The position numbers were made by a program, and so were the translations under genes. 64,000 nt of DNA from Micromonospora radicis (GTDB taxonomy: Bacteria; Actinomycetota; Actinomycetes; Mycobacteriales; Micromonosporaceae). Location of the stretch: positions 124,001 to 188,000 of the forward strand of contig NZ_QXEC01000006.1 of the NCBI RefSeq assembly GCF_003583405.1, in the 5' to 3' direction. Every line of letters starts with the position of its first letter. Position 1 is the stretch's first letter. The notes beneath the pieces were generated by a model, which had not been told where the DNA came from, did no database searches, and worked only from the letters and a program-made list of their open reading frames with translations. Of the stretch, positions 29,313 through 37,140 are shown in pieces.

Positions 29313-30248
29313 ATGCCCGACGCGCCGCCCGACCTCGTCGAGCAGCTCTACCGCACGCCACCGGACCGGTTCGTCGCCGCCCGGGACGCCGCCGCGGCGC
29401 AAGCACGGCAGGCCGGTGACCCGCGTACCGCCCGGGAGATCGCCCGACTGCGCCGGCCCACCGTCGCCGCCTGGCTGGTCAACCTGCTCGCCCTCGACCG
29501 GCCCGAACTGGTCGCCGAACTGGTGCAGCTGGCCGATTCGCTGCGGGCCGCCCAACGCGAGCTGCGCGGCCCGCGCCTGCGGGAGCTGTCCGCGCAGCGC
29601 CGGGCCGTCGTCGGCGCGCTCGTCGCCGAGGTACGCCGACTGGCCGCCGGGGTCGAGGGTGCCCCGTCGGCCGGGAAGCTGCCGCTGGCCGAGGTCGAGG
29701 CGACCCTGAACGCCGCCCTGTCGGACGTGGCGGTGGCCGAGCAGGTGCGCTCCGGCCGCCTGCTGCGCCCCGCCCACTACGCCGGGTTCGGCGAGGTGCC
29801 CCGGCCGCAGTTGCGCCTGGTCACCGGCGGGGAAGAACCGCCGCCCGCGGAACCGGCCCGACCCCGCCAGGCCGAGCGCGGTGCGCTCCGGGCCGAACAG
29901 GCCCAGCGGGCGGCCCGCGCCGAGCGGGACCGCCGACGCCGGGCACTGGACCGGGAACTGTCCCGGGCGCGTACCGACCAGGAACGGGCCGAGGCCGACC
30001 TGGCCGGCGCGGCGCAGGCCGAACGGGACGGCGTTGCCGCCCTGGACGCGATCGAGACGGAACTGGCCGAACTGGAACGCCGCCGGGCCGTGGCCGAGCA
30101 GGAACTCAGCCGCGCCCGGCTGGCCCGGCGCGCGGCCGAGCGGGCCGCCGGTACCGCCCGACGCCGCGCCGGGGAGGTCGAAGCCGCGGTCGAGGCGTTG
30201 GCCGCCGAGGAGGAGGATGCCGGCGTGGGCGACGGCGCGGCAGACTGA
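29313..30248 (+). CDS. Coiled-coil hypothetical protein
   Basis: 311 aa from the ATG at 29313, 4 bp after the MBL gene. The first 180 residues are helical and rich in Ala, Leu and Arg (LVEQLYRTPPDRFVAARDAAA; LRRPTVAAWLVNLLALDRPEL). Residues about 180-300 form a long Arg/Glu/Ala heptad-type coiled coil. No signal peptide, membrane helix or enzyme motif is visible. Similar proteins in actinomycetes are unannotated. Third-position G/C bias is strong, so the gene is real. Confidence 0.75.
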   Translation: MPDAPPDLVEQLYRTPPDRFVAARDAAAAQARQAGDPRTAREIARLRRPTVAAWLVNLLALDRPELVAELVQLADSLRAAQRELRGPRLRELSAQRRAVVGALVAEVRRLAAGVEGAPSAGKLPLAEVEATLNAALSDVAVAEQVRSGRLLRPAHYAGFGEVPRPQLRLVTGGEEPPPAEPARPRQAERGALRAEQAQRAARAERDRRRRALDRELSRARTDQERAEADLAGAAQAERDGVAALDAIETELAELERRRAVAEQELSRARLARRAAERAAGTARRRAGEVEAAVEALAAEEEDAGVGDGAAD

Positions 30249-30307
30249 TCCTCCATGGACGGACCTTCGGCCGGATTCCTCGGGCACCGACCTTCGGGCG
30301 GTCGGGG

Positions 30308-31045
30308 ATGACCCCGGAACAGCTGGCCGCGGCCAGCAAGCCGGCGGTGCTCGCGCTCGGCGAGGCGTACAACCGGTGCCCGACCACGCTGCGCCGGGCC
30401 CGGCTGCTCGGCATCTCGGGTTGGGCCTTCTACGTCACCGGCCGGGCCGGCGCCCTGGGCGACGTACGGGCCGAGACGGTGGCCGCCGCGCTCGGCTTCA
30501 TCGCGCCCGACGCGGTGGCCGACGGCTGGGACGCTGCGGCCCGCACCGTACGACCCTCGGAGGTGGCCGCCGCCAGCCTGGCCGAGTGCGGTCGTTGGGG
30601 GGTGGAGCAGCTGTCGACCCTGCCCCGCCTCGACCGGCTCGTCGGGCTGGTGGAACGGGCCGTCGGTGCGGCCGACGCCAGCGCGATGCCGCTGTTCGCG
30701 GCGTGGCGGGCGATGCCGTCGCGGGCCGAGGAGCCGGGCGCCCGACTCGCCGTCGGACTGCGCCTGCTGCGGGAGCACTTCACCGGCGCGCACCTGGTGG
30801 CCGTGCGGGCCAGCGGGATGACGCCGCTCCAGGCGGTGCTCGCCGGGCCGGAGGGGGAGAGCGGCGCGATGGCCTGCGGGTGGCCGCCGCCGTACCCGCC
30901 GGTCGGGCCGTTGGTGCGGCGGCGGCTGTGGGCCGAGGCGGTGACCGACCGGCTGGTCGCACCGGCGTTCGCGGCGCTCGGCCCCGCCGGTGGCGGGGAG
31001 CTGGTGGAGTTGCTGGGTGTGGCGCGAGCCCACACCGAGGGCTGA
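30308..31045 (+). CDS. SCO6745-family protein
   Basis: 245 aa. The helical protein opens MTPEQLAAASKPAVLALGEAYNRCP and contains ALGFIAPDAVADGWDAA, repeated helical pairs and the segment LREHFTGAHLVAVRASGMTPLQAVLAG, characteristic of the SCO6745 family found across Streptomyces and Micromonosporaceae. It is cytoplasmic with no known activity; members occur near biosynthetic genes but also alone, as here. It follows the coiled-coil gene by 59 bp on the same strand. Confidence 0.78.
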   Translation: MTPEQLAAASKPAVLALGEAYNRCPTTLRRARLLGISGWAFYVTGRAGALGDVRAETVAAALGFIAPDAVADGWDAAARTVRPSEVAAASLAECGRWGVEQLSTLPRLDRLVGLVERAVGAADASAMPLFAAWRAMPSRAEEPGARLAVGLRLLREHFTGAHLVAVRASGMTPLQAVLAGPEGESGAMACGWPPPYPPVGPLVRRRLWAEAVTDRLVAPAFAALGPAGGGELVELLGVARAHTEG

Positions 31046-31161
31046 CGGTCCGCCCCGGCCGGCGCCCTGAAGAGGGGCGATTGTGACGGATCACCCGGCG
31101 CTGCGGGGTCGGCGCCCGCGGCACCGGCGCCCGGTAGCAGACTGAGGGTGTGGGAGACGCG

Positions 31162-31617
31162 CTACGCCGACGCGGTGCCGGTGGGCCGGGACCGCAGCTC
31201 GGCGACGTAGTCGTCCGGCGCGCCCGCCTTCTCGGCGGCGTTCGCGATCTCGGACACGTACCACGAGGTGGGCAACCCGCCCTCGTAGCCGTCGAAGACG
31301 TACACCCAGGCCGTCACGTCGCCGTCCAGCGTCGACACGCGGACGGTCAGCTTCCGGTACGTGCCGGCGGTGACACCCTCGAGCTCGTCCAACTGGGCCG
31401 CGTCGTACGGGTGGATGTCGTAGAGCGCCACGAAGACCCGGTCGCCGGGCGACTCGACCACGGTGCTGACCGCGCCCTCCCAGCCGATGACGTCTTCACC
31501 GGCGAAGGTGAGCCGCCAGCCCTCCAGCCAGCCGATGCCCACCATCGGCGAATGCGGGCAGTAGGCGCGCATTCGGGCGGGGTCCAGGTTCGAGCCGTAG
31601 GCGGCGTAATGACGCAC
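31162..31617 (-). CDS. Gamma-glutamylcyclotransferase family protein (short form)
   Basis: 151 aa, GTG start. The YGSN loop comes first (MRHYAAYGSNLDPARM), then GWRLTFAG, and LYDIHPYDAAQLDELEGV, which carries the acidic catalytic position of this fold. Length is typical for the family, which cleaves gamma-glutamyl amides to 5-oxoproline. It is monocistronic, with TATCGT seven bases before the start. It is a distant paralogue of the longer gene at 22816-23574. Confidence 0.85.
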   Translation of the reverse strand: MRHYAAYGSNLDPARMRAYCPHSPMVGIGWLEGWRLTFAGEDVIGWEGAVSTVVESPGDRVFVALYDIHPYDAAQLDELEGVTAGTYRKLTVRVSTLDGDVTAWVYVFDGYEGGLPTSWYVSEIANAAEKAGAPDDYVAELRSRPTGTASA

Positions 31618-31630
31618 GGCGATGACGATA
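31618..31630 (-). promoter_or_regulatory. Predicted leaderless promoter of the short gamma-glutamylcyclotransferase gene
   Basis: On the minus strand TATCGT (31630-31625), seven bases, then GTG at 31617. Confidence 0.45.
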
Positions 31631-31661
31631 GCCCGGCGGACGGGTGGGGGAGAATACGACG

Positions 31662-31727
31662 GTGCGTGTCGGACGTGTCGGGGAGAAGAAAGTCACTGTG
31701 AGCATTGACGAAGGGCGGTCGTGGTGA
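31662..31727 (+). CDS. Possible 21-codon leader ORF coupled to the LpdA-like gene
   Basis: GTG at 31662 opens a 21-codon frame (MRVGRVGEKKVTVSIDEGRSW) whose TGA (31725-31727) overlaps the second GTG of the downstream gene as GTGA. A TACGAC hexamer just upstream could be its promoter. It may couple translation to the reductase or be fortuitous; codon bias is only moderate. Confidence 0.25.
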   Translation: MRVGRVGEKKVTVSIDEGRSW

Positions 31728-33127
31728 GCCGGATCGTGATCATCGGCGGGGGGCCGGCCGGCTACGAGGCGGCGCTGGTCGCCGCACAGTTGGACGCCGA
31801 CGTCACCGTCGTGGAGGCCGATGGCGCCGGTGGTGCCTGCGTACTCTCCGACTGCGTGCCGTCGAAGACGTTCATCGCCAGCTCCGAGGTGGTGACCGGG
31901 TACCGCGACACCGAGGTGTTCGGGGTGCACTCCGACGGCCTGGAGGCGGTCACCGTGGACGCCCAGGCGGTGCACGAGCGGGTCAAGCGGCTCGCCGTGG
32001 CCCAGTCCGCCGACATCCACGCCAAGCTGGTCAAGGCCGGGGTCACCTTCGTCGCCGGCCGGGCCCGGCTCGGTGAGGACGCCCTCGGTCACACCCACCG
32101 GGTGATCGTCACGCCGGACGGCGAGGAGGCGGCGTACGGGATCGACGCCTCGACGGTGCTGATCGCCACCGGTGCGACGCCGCGCCAGCTGCCCACCGCC
32201 CTCCCCGACGGTGAGCGCATCCTGACCTGGCGGCAGGTGTACGACCTGCCCGCCCTGCCCGAGCACCTGATCGTGGTCGGCTCCGGCGTCACCGGCGCCG
32301 AGTTCGCCAGCGCGTACCTGGCCATGGGGATCGAGGTCACCCTGGTCTCCAGCCGCGACCGGGTGATGCCGCACGAGGATCCGGACGCCGCGCAGGCGAT
32401 CGAGCGGGTCTTCCGGTCCCGGGGCATGAGCATCCTGAACAACTCCCGCGCCGAGGGCGTGCGCCGGACCGCCGACGGCGTCGAGGTCGAACTCTCCGAC
32501 GGGCGCAAGGTGTCCGGCTCGCACGCCCTGATCGCGGTCGGCTCGATTCCGAACACCGCCGAGCTGGGCCTGGCCGAGTACGGCGTCGCACTGGCCCGGG
32601 GCGGTTACGTGACGGTGGACCGGGTCTCGCGTACCAACGTGCCCGGCATCTACGCGGCCGGCGACTGCACCGGCGTGCTGCCGTTGGCCAGCGTCGCCGC
32701 CATGCAGGGCCGGATCGCCATGTGGCACGCGCTCGGCGAGGCGGTCCGGCCGCTGCGGCTACGGACCGTCGCGGCGAACGTCTTCACCGACCCGGAGCTG
32801 GCCACCGTGGGTGTCTCTCAGGACGAGGTGGACGCGGGCAAGGTGCCGGCCCGGCAGGTGATGCTGCCGCTGGCCGGCAACGCCCGGGCGAAGATGGACG
32901 AGGTGGCGGACGGCTTCGTCAAGCTGTTCTGCCGGCCGGCCAGCGGCCAGGTGATCGGCGGTGTGGTGGTCGCACCGAAGGCCAGCGAGTTGATCCTGCC
33001 GATCACGATGGCGGTGGAGAACAACCTCACGGTCAACGAACTGGCCCAGACCATCACCATCTACCCCAGTCTCTCCGGCTCGGTCACCGAGGCCGCCCGT
33101 CAGCTGATGCTGCACGAACTGGAGTAG
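31721..33127 (+). CDS. NAD(P)H-quinone reductase-like flavoprotein (LpdA/Rv3303c type)
   Basis: 468 aa from GTG 31721, with GTG 31724 equally plausible. The FAD site is RIVIIGGGPAGYEAALVA, the redox pair is C-V-L-S-D-C (Cys about 39 and 44), the NAD site is HLIVVGSGVTGAEFASAYLAMG and the second FAD motif is GIYAAGDCTG. The C-terminal interface reads TIYPSLSGSVTEAARQ, whereas true dihydrolipoyl dehydrogenases have HAHPTLSE. The active His and Glu are therefore missing, as in mycobacterial LpdA, which acts as a quinone reductase. A redox role other than the 2-oxoacid dehydrogenase E3 step is likely. It overlaps the convergent DUF998 gene by 44 nt. Confidence 0.88.
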   Translation: MVSRIVIIGGGPAGYEAALVAAQLDADVTVVEADGAGGACVLSDCVPSKTFIASSEVVTGYRDTEVFGVHSDGLEAVTVDAQAVHERVKRLAVAQSADIHAKLVKAGVTFVAGRARLGEDALGHTHRVIVTPDGEEAAYGIDASTVLIATGATPRQLPTALPDGERILTWRQVYDLPALPEHLIVVGSGVTGAEFASAYLAMGIEVTLVSSRDRVMPHEDPDAAQAIERVFRSRGMSILNNSRAEGVRRTADGVEVELSDGRKVSGSHALIAVGSIPNTAELGLAEYGVALARGGYVTVDRVSRTNVPGIYAAGDCTGVLPLASVAAMQGRIAMWHALGEAVRPLRLRTVAANVFTDPELATVGVSQDEVDAGKVPARQVMLPLAGNARAKMDEVADGFVKLFCRPASGQVIGGVVVAPKASELILPITMAVENNLTVNELAQTITIYPSLSGSVTEAARQLMLHELE

Positions 33128-33821
33128 TCCCCGGCGGGCGCCACCACGCCGCCATCGACGGGTCGGGCCGACGGAGGAGCGTGCTGGCCACCAGGACGAG
33201 CAGGGCGACCTCGGTGAGGATGAGGGCGCGTTCGATCAGGCCGTAGAAGGCCCGGTCGCCGGGGTAGGCGGACCACACCTGGGCGGCGGCCAGGACCAGG
33301 CTGGCCACGGTCAGCACGCGGAGCCAGCGCCGCGCGCCGCTCTCGGCCGGTAGCCGGGCGGCGAGGAGCCAGCCGGCGACCGGCAGCGCCAGGAAGGCCA
33401 CCACCGAGGCGTACCGGTGCAGGTAGGCGGCGGTGCCCATCTCGGTGCCCGGCGGGTTGGTCGGCACCAGCCCGGCCAGCAGCAGGCCACCGGCCCACGC
33501 CGCGAGCAGCAACTCGGCCGCGCGCGGTCGGCGCAGGTCGCGGCCGCCCGCCGGATCGACGCCGGTGTGGTGGTGGGTTCCACCCCGGCGGCCGCCGGGC
33601 GGGCCGAGGCGGGGCAGGGCCGGGACGAGCAGGGCGGAGGCCACGGCCAGCGTCACCATGGCGACGTGGATGGCGCCACCGGAGTCGGAGACGGCGTAGT
33701 CGCTGACGGTCAGGCTCACCGGGTCGAGGTCGTCCACACCGAGGTGGCCGACGACGGCGAGCAGCGCGGCGAGGGCGATGCCGCCGAGGGCCAGTACGCC
33801 GATGTTCCGGGTTCCAGGCAT
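33084..33821 (-). CDS. DUF998 integral membrane protein
   Basis: 245 aa. About six hydrophobic helices are present (IGVLALGGIALAALLAVVGHL; IHVAMVTLAVASALLVPAL; LLLAAWAGGLLLAGLVP; a Leu/Ala helix after HRYASVVAF; LRVLTVASLVLAAAQV; LILTEVALLVLVASTLL). The short conserved LTVSDYAVSD and FPTNPPGTE-like (LVPTNPPGTEMGTAAYLH) segments define DUF998. Function unknown. The 3' end runs 44 nt into the convergent LpdA-like gene. Confidence 0.8.
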   Translation of the reverse strand: MPGTRNIGVLALGGIALAALLAVVGHLGVDDLDPVSLTVSDYAVSDSGGAIHVAMVTLAVASALLVPALPRLGPPGGRRGGTHHHTGVDPAGGRDLRRPRAAELLLAAWAGGLLLAGLVPTNPPGTEMGTAAYLHRYASVVAFLALPVAGWLLAARLPAESGARRWLRVLTVASLVLAAAQVWSAYPGDRAFYGLIERALILTEVALLVLVASTLLRRPDPSMAAWWRPPGTTPVRAASADGRPR

Positions 33822-33971
33822 GTCTCAGCCTGTCGCCGGGAGGGCCTCGGGCGGATCCGGGACGAGCACCGAGATCCGCCCCCGGGTCGACCCCGACCGG
33901 TCCTCCGGTATCTCCCCGAGTGGCCGTTGGACGGGGTCGTGGTCCGGAGCGGGGCGGCGATCAGCGGGTGG

Positions 33972-34083
33972 CCTCAGTCGGCCGGAACCTCAGTCGGCCG
34001 GAACCTCAGTCGGCCGGAACCTCAGTCGGCCGGAACCTCAGTCGGCCGGAACCTCAGTCGGCCGGGATCTCAGCCGGCGCCGG
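33972..34083. repeat. 16-bp tandem repeat (five perfect plus two degenerate units) at the end of the dedA-like gene
   Basis: Unit CCTCAGTCGGCCGGAA is repeated exactly at 33972-34051 (five copies), with variants at 34052-34067 and 34068-34083. Read on the minus strand, the degenerate units encode the last codons of the DedA-like protein (PAEIPAD and stop), and the perfect units follow the stop, each repeating a Pro-Ala-Asp-stop sequence. This is a candidate variable-number repeat. Confidence 0.9.
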
Positions 34084-34668
34084 GGCCAGTCGGGCGGCGA
34101 CCAGCGCCAGGGCCCACCCGGTCAGGGCGAAGCCGGCGGCGGCCAGCACCGCGATCACCGTCATCCGCCACGCCGAGCCGGTCAGTGCCGCCCCGCCGAG
34201 GTGCCCGACCAGTGCGCCGTACGACGCCCAGGCCACCGCCGCGGTGCCGGCGTAGGGGAGGAAGAGCCGCAGCGGGTACCGGCTGCGACCGGACGCGAAG
34301 CAGACGGTCATCCGACCGCCGGGCACGAAGCGGCAGAGCAGCAGCCCGGTCGGTCCGGGACGGCGCAGTCCCTGGGTGAACCGGCCCGCCACCCGCCGGG
34401 CGCGGCCCGTCCCCGCCGGGCGCGGTGGCCGCCGCCCCGGGGTGCTCCGGCCGAGCAGGTAGCAGGCCAGATCCCCGGTGAACACGCCCAGTGCGCCGAC
34501 CGCGATGGTCACCGGCAGGCTCGTCCCGCCGTACACGGTGACCGCGCCGCCCGTGATCATCAACAGTTGGGTGGGCACCACCGGCACGAAGGCGTCCACC
34601 ATCAGCAGACCGAACAGGACCAGGTACGCCCAGTCGGGCGATGCCAGCTGGGTGAGCAGTTCGGACAC
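34054..34668 (-). CDS. DedA-family membrane protein
   Basis: 204 aa, GTG start with GAGGTGA upstream. The DedA/SNARE-associated fold is indicated by the membrane-embedded hairpin VDAFVPVVPTQLLMITGGAV, LGVFTGDLACYLLGRS, and the conserved motif RFVPGGRMTVCFASGRSRYPLRLFLPY with its functional Arg and Gly. Two helices close the protein. The family moves undecaprenyl phosphate or other lipids across the membrane. The end of the coding sequence lies within a 16-bp tandem repeat. Confidence 0.85.
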   Translation of the reverse strand: MSELLTQLASPDWAYLVLFGLLMVDAFVPVVPTQLLMITGGAVTVYGGTSLPVTIAVGALGVFTGDLACYLLGRSTPGRRPPRPAGTGRARRVAGRFTQGLRRPGPTGLLLCRFVPGGRMTVCFASGRSRYPLRLFLPYAGTAAVAWASYGALVGHLGGAALTGSAWRMTVIAVLAAAGFALTGWALALVAARLAPAPAEIPAD

Positions 34669-35015
34669 CTATGTCACCTCGCGCGGCGGGCCGACCGGAT
34701 ACGTACTGAGCCTGACGATGTGTCCGGCATCACTGGGTGCGGCCCTCGCCGGTCGTGACCAGCGACACCTTGACCCGGCGCGTGGACACCGCCCGGTGGA
34801 GTGCGATCTGAACCGGAAATATCGAGATGGGTCAGTAGGTCGTCGTGGTCGCCGGATGGTCGCTCGGCGGCGTACCGTTGTCACGCGCGGTCCGGCGAGC
34901 GTCGGGTCCCCCGTTCCCGACGCCCGGGCCGCCGCCGGGCCGCTGACAGGTCCCGTGTCAGCGGCCCGGCCACCTCGCGCGCCCCGGCGGGCCTCCGCCC
35001 GCTCCGCAGGTGGGC
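34669..35015 (-). other. 347-bp intergenic region holding a terminator
   Basis: Between the end of the ABC exporter operon and the dedA-like start. Apart from the 14-bp hairpin at 34935-34969 I see no gene; short open frames have poor codon bias. A less GC-rich patch near 34800-34860 may hold promoter elements for dedA. Confidence 0.5.
34935..34969 (-). terminator. Terminator hairpin after the ABC exporter operon
   Basis: CCGGGCCGCTGACA (34935-34948) and TGTCAGCGGCCCGG (34956-34969) are perfectly complementary with a 7-nt loop, about 45 bp beyond the operon's last stop codon. A run of T is lacking, as is usual in high-GC actinomycetes. Confidence 0.7.
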
Positions 35016-37055
35016 TCACGCCGGTACGGCCACCGGGTCGTCACCGCTGACCGCCTGTTGGAACTGCGCCTGGTAGAGCCGGTGGTACGCGCCCTGCGCG
35101 GCGAGCAACTGCTCGTGGGTGCCCTGCTCGACGATGCGGCCGTCCTCCATCATCAGGATCAGATCGGCGTCGCGGATGGTGGAGAGCCGGTGCGCGATGA
35201 CGAAGCTGGTCCGCTCAGACCGCAGGGCCGCCATCGCCTGCTGGAGAAGCACCTCGGTACGGGTGTCCACCGAGCTGGTCGCCTCGTCGAGGATCAGCAG
35301 TGCGGGGTCGGCCAGGAAGGCCCGGGCGATCGTGATGAGCTGCTTCTCCCCGGCGCTGACGTTGCTGCCCTCCTCGTCGATCACCGTGTCGTAGCCGTCG
35401 GGCAGGCTACGGACGAACCGGTCCACGAAGGTGGCCCGGGCGGCGGCGAGGATCTCCTCCTCGGTCGCGTCGGGCCGCCCGTAGGCGATGTTGTCCCGGA
35501 TCGTGCCGCCGAACAGCCAGGTGTCCTGCAACACCATGCCGATCCGGCCGCGCAGGTCGTCGCGGTTCAGGGTGGTGACGTCCACCCCGTCGAGCGTGAT
35601 CCGGCCGGCGTCCAGCTCGTAGAAGCGCATGATCAGATTGACCAGGGTGGTCTTGCCGGCGCCGGTCGGCCCGACGATGGCCACGGTGTGGCCCGGCTCG
35701 GCGACCAGGGAGAGATCCTCGATCAGCGGCTTGTCCGGGGCGTACCGGAACGAGACGTGCTCGAACTCGACCCGGCCGTGCGGGTCGGTCACCCGGGCCG
35801 GCGCGACGGGGTCCGGCTCCTGCTCCTCGGCGTCGAGTACGGCGAAGACCCGCTCGGCCGAGGCCACTCCCGACTGCAGCAGGTTGGCCATCGAGGCGAC
35901 CTGGGTGAGCGGCTGGGTGAACTGGCGGGAGTACTGGATGAACGCCTGCACGTCGCCGAGGCTCATCGTGCCGGAGGCGACCCGCAGCCCGCCGACCACG
36001 GCGATCGCCACGTAGCTGAGGTTCCCGATGAAGAACATCGCCGGCATGATGATCCCGGAGATGAACTGGGCGCCGAAGCTGGCCCGGAACAGTTCCTCGT
36101 TCTTGGCGTGGAAGGCCGCCTCCACCTCGCGCTGCCGACCGAAGACCTTGACCAGCTCGTGGCCGGTGAACGCCTCCTCGATCTGCCCGTTCAGCTCGCC
36201 GGTGTGCGTCCACTGGGCGATGAACCTGCGCTGCGACCGCTTGGCGATCTGGGCGGTGACCAGCACCGACAGCGGCACCGCGACCAGCGCCACCAGGGCC
36301 AGCAGCGGCGAGATCCAGAACATCATGCCGAGTACGCCGACCACGGTGAGCAGCGACGTGAGCAGCTGACTCAGCGTCTGCTGGAGGCTCTGCGCGATGT
36401 TGTCGATGTCGTTGGTGACCCGGCTGAGCAGCTCACCGCGGGGCTGCCGGTCGAAGTACGGCAGCGGCAACCGGTTGAGCTTCTCCTCGACGTCGGCGCG
36501 CAGGCCGAACACGGCCCGCTGCACCACGCCGGTGAGCAGCCAGCCCTGCCACCACATCAGCAGGCTGGCCGCCAGGTAGAGCCCCAGCGCCAGCAGCAGC
36601 ACCCGGCCCAGCGCGGTGAAGTCGACCCCCACACCGGGTACCACGTCCATCCGGGCGAGCATGTCGGCGAAGTTGTCGTTACCCGCCGCCCGGGCCGCGT
36701 CGACGGCCTGCTCGGCGCTGGTGCCCGCCGGCAGCTGCCGGCCGATGACCCCGGTGAAGATCAGATCGGTGGCGTGCCCGAGCACCTTCGGCCCGATCAC
36801 ACTCAACCCGACGCTGGCCACCGCCAACGTGATGACCGCGGCCAGGTGCAGCCGGTGCGGGCGCAGTCGGGCCAGCAGGCGGCGGGCGCTCGGGCCGAAG
36901 TTCATCGAGCGTTCCGCGGGCATCCCCGCGCCCATCCACGGCGGACCCCCGCGCTGCCCGCCGGCGGGCAACCGCTTCGGCGTCCGCGCGTCGGCACCCC
37001 CCGGCTGCGCGGGGATGGCGGCTTCCTGCTGATTCGCTCGCTGGGGCTCGCTCAT
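35016..37055 (-). CDS. ABC exporter, permease-ATPase half-transporter (second subunit)
   Basis: 679 aa. A hydrophilic Pro/Gly-rich N-terminal extension of about 55 residues precedes six membrane helices starting [22 protein letters not shown]; intracellular loops include [20 protein letters not shown]. The ATPase carries GPTGAGKTT, signature NVSAGEKQL (Ala in place of Gly in SGG) and [12 protein letters not shown]. It resembles the second half of heterodimeric multidrug exporters. The start codon overlaps the stop of a 27-codon ORF as ATGA and forms part of a 31-bp direct repeat. The upstream partner and the marR gene make one operon. Confidence 0.92.
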   Translation of the reverse strand: MSEPQRANQQEAAIPAQPGGADARTPKRLPAGGQRGGPPWMGAGMPAERSMNFGPSARRLLARLRPHRLHLAAVITLAVASVGLSVIGPKVLGHATDLIFTGVIGRQLPAGTSAEQAVDAARAAGNDNFADMLARMDVVPGVGVDFTALGRVLLLALGLYLAASLLMWWQGWLLTGVVQRAVFGLRADVEEKLNRLPLPYFDRQPRGELLSRVTNDIDNIAQSLQQTLSQLLTSLLTVVGVLGMMFWISPLLALVALVAVPLSVLVTAQIAKRSQRRFIAQWTHTGELNGQIEEAFTGHELVKVFGRQREVEAAFHAKNEELFRASFGAQFISGIIMPAMFFIGNLSYVAIAVVGGLRVASGTMSLGDVQAFIQYSRQFTQPLTQVASMANLLQSGVASAERVFAVLDAEEQEPDPVAPARVTDPHGRVEFEHVSFRYAPDKPLIEDLSLVAEPGHTVAIVGPTGAGKTTLVNLIMRFYELDAGRITLDGVDVTTLNRDDLRGRIGMVLQDTWLFGGTIRDNIAYGRPDATEEEILAAARATFVDRFVRSLPDGYDTVIDEEGSNVSAGEKQLITIARAFLADPALLILDEATSSVDTRTEVLLQQAMAALRSERTSFVIAHRLSTIRDADLILMMEDGRIVEQGTHEQLLAAQGAYHRLYQAQFQQAVSGDDPVAVPA

Positions 37056-37140
37056 GCCGGCTCTCCGCTTCGCTCCGTGCCGTCCTGAGGCACCTCGGCG
37101 CTGACCCGATGATTCGCTCGCTGGGGCTCGCTCATGCCGG
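37030..37140 (-). repeat. 31-bp direct repeat duplicating an ABC-gene start region
   Basis: The same 31 bases occur at 37030-37060 and 37110-37140, 80 bp apart. Each contains an ATG overlapping a TGA (ATGA) and the codons for MSEPQRAN. The inner copy starts the second ABC gene; the outer copy starts the 27-codon relay ORF at the end of the first ABC gene. Confidence 0.95.
37052..37135 (-). CDS. 27-codon relay ORF between the two ABC exporter genes
   Basis: ATG at 37135 overlaps the stop of the upstream ABC gene (ATGA), and its own TGA (37054-37052) overlaps the ATG of the downstream ABC gene (ATGA). The peptide [20 protein letters not shown] plus seven residues begins with the same eight residues as the downstream transporter. 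It arose by duplication of the junction, and its likely role is to pass terminating ribosomes on to the next gene. The peptide itself need not be functional. Confidence 0.6.
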   Translation of the reverse strand: MSEPQRANHRVSAEVPQDGTERSGEPA

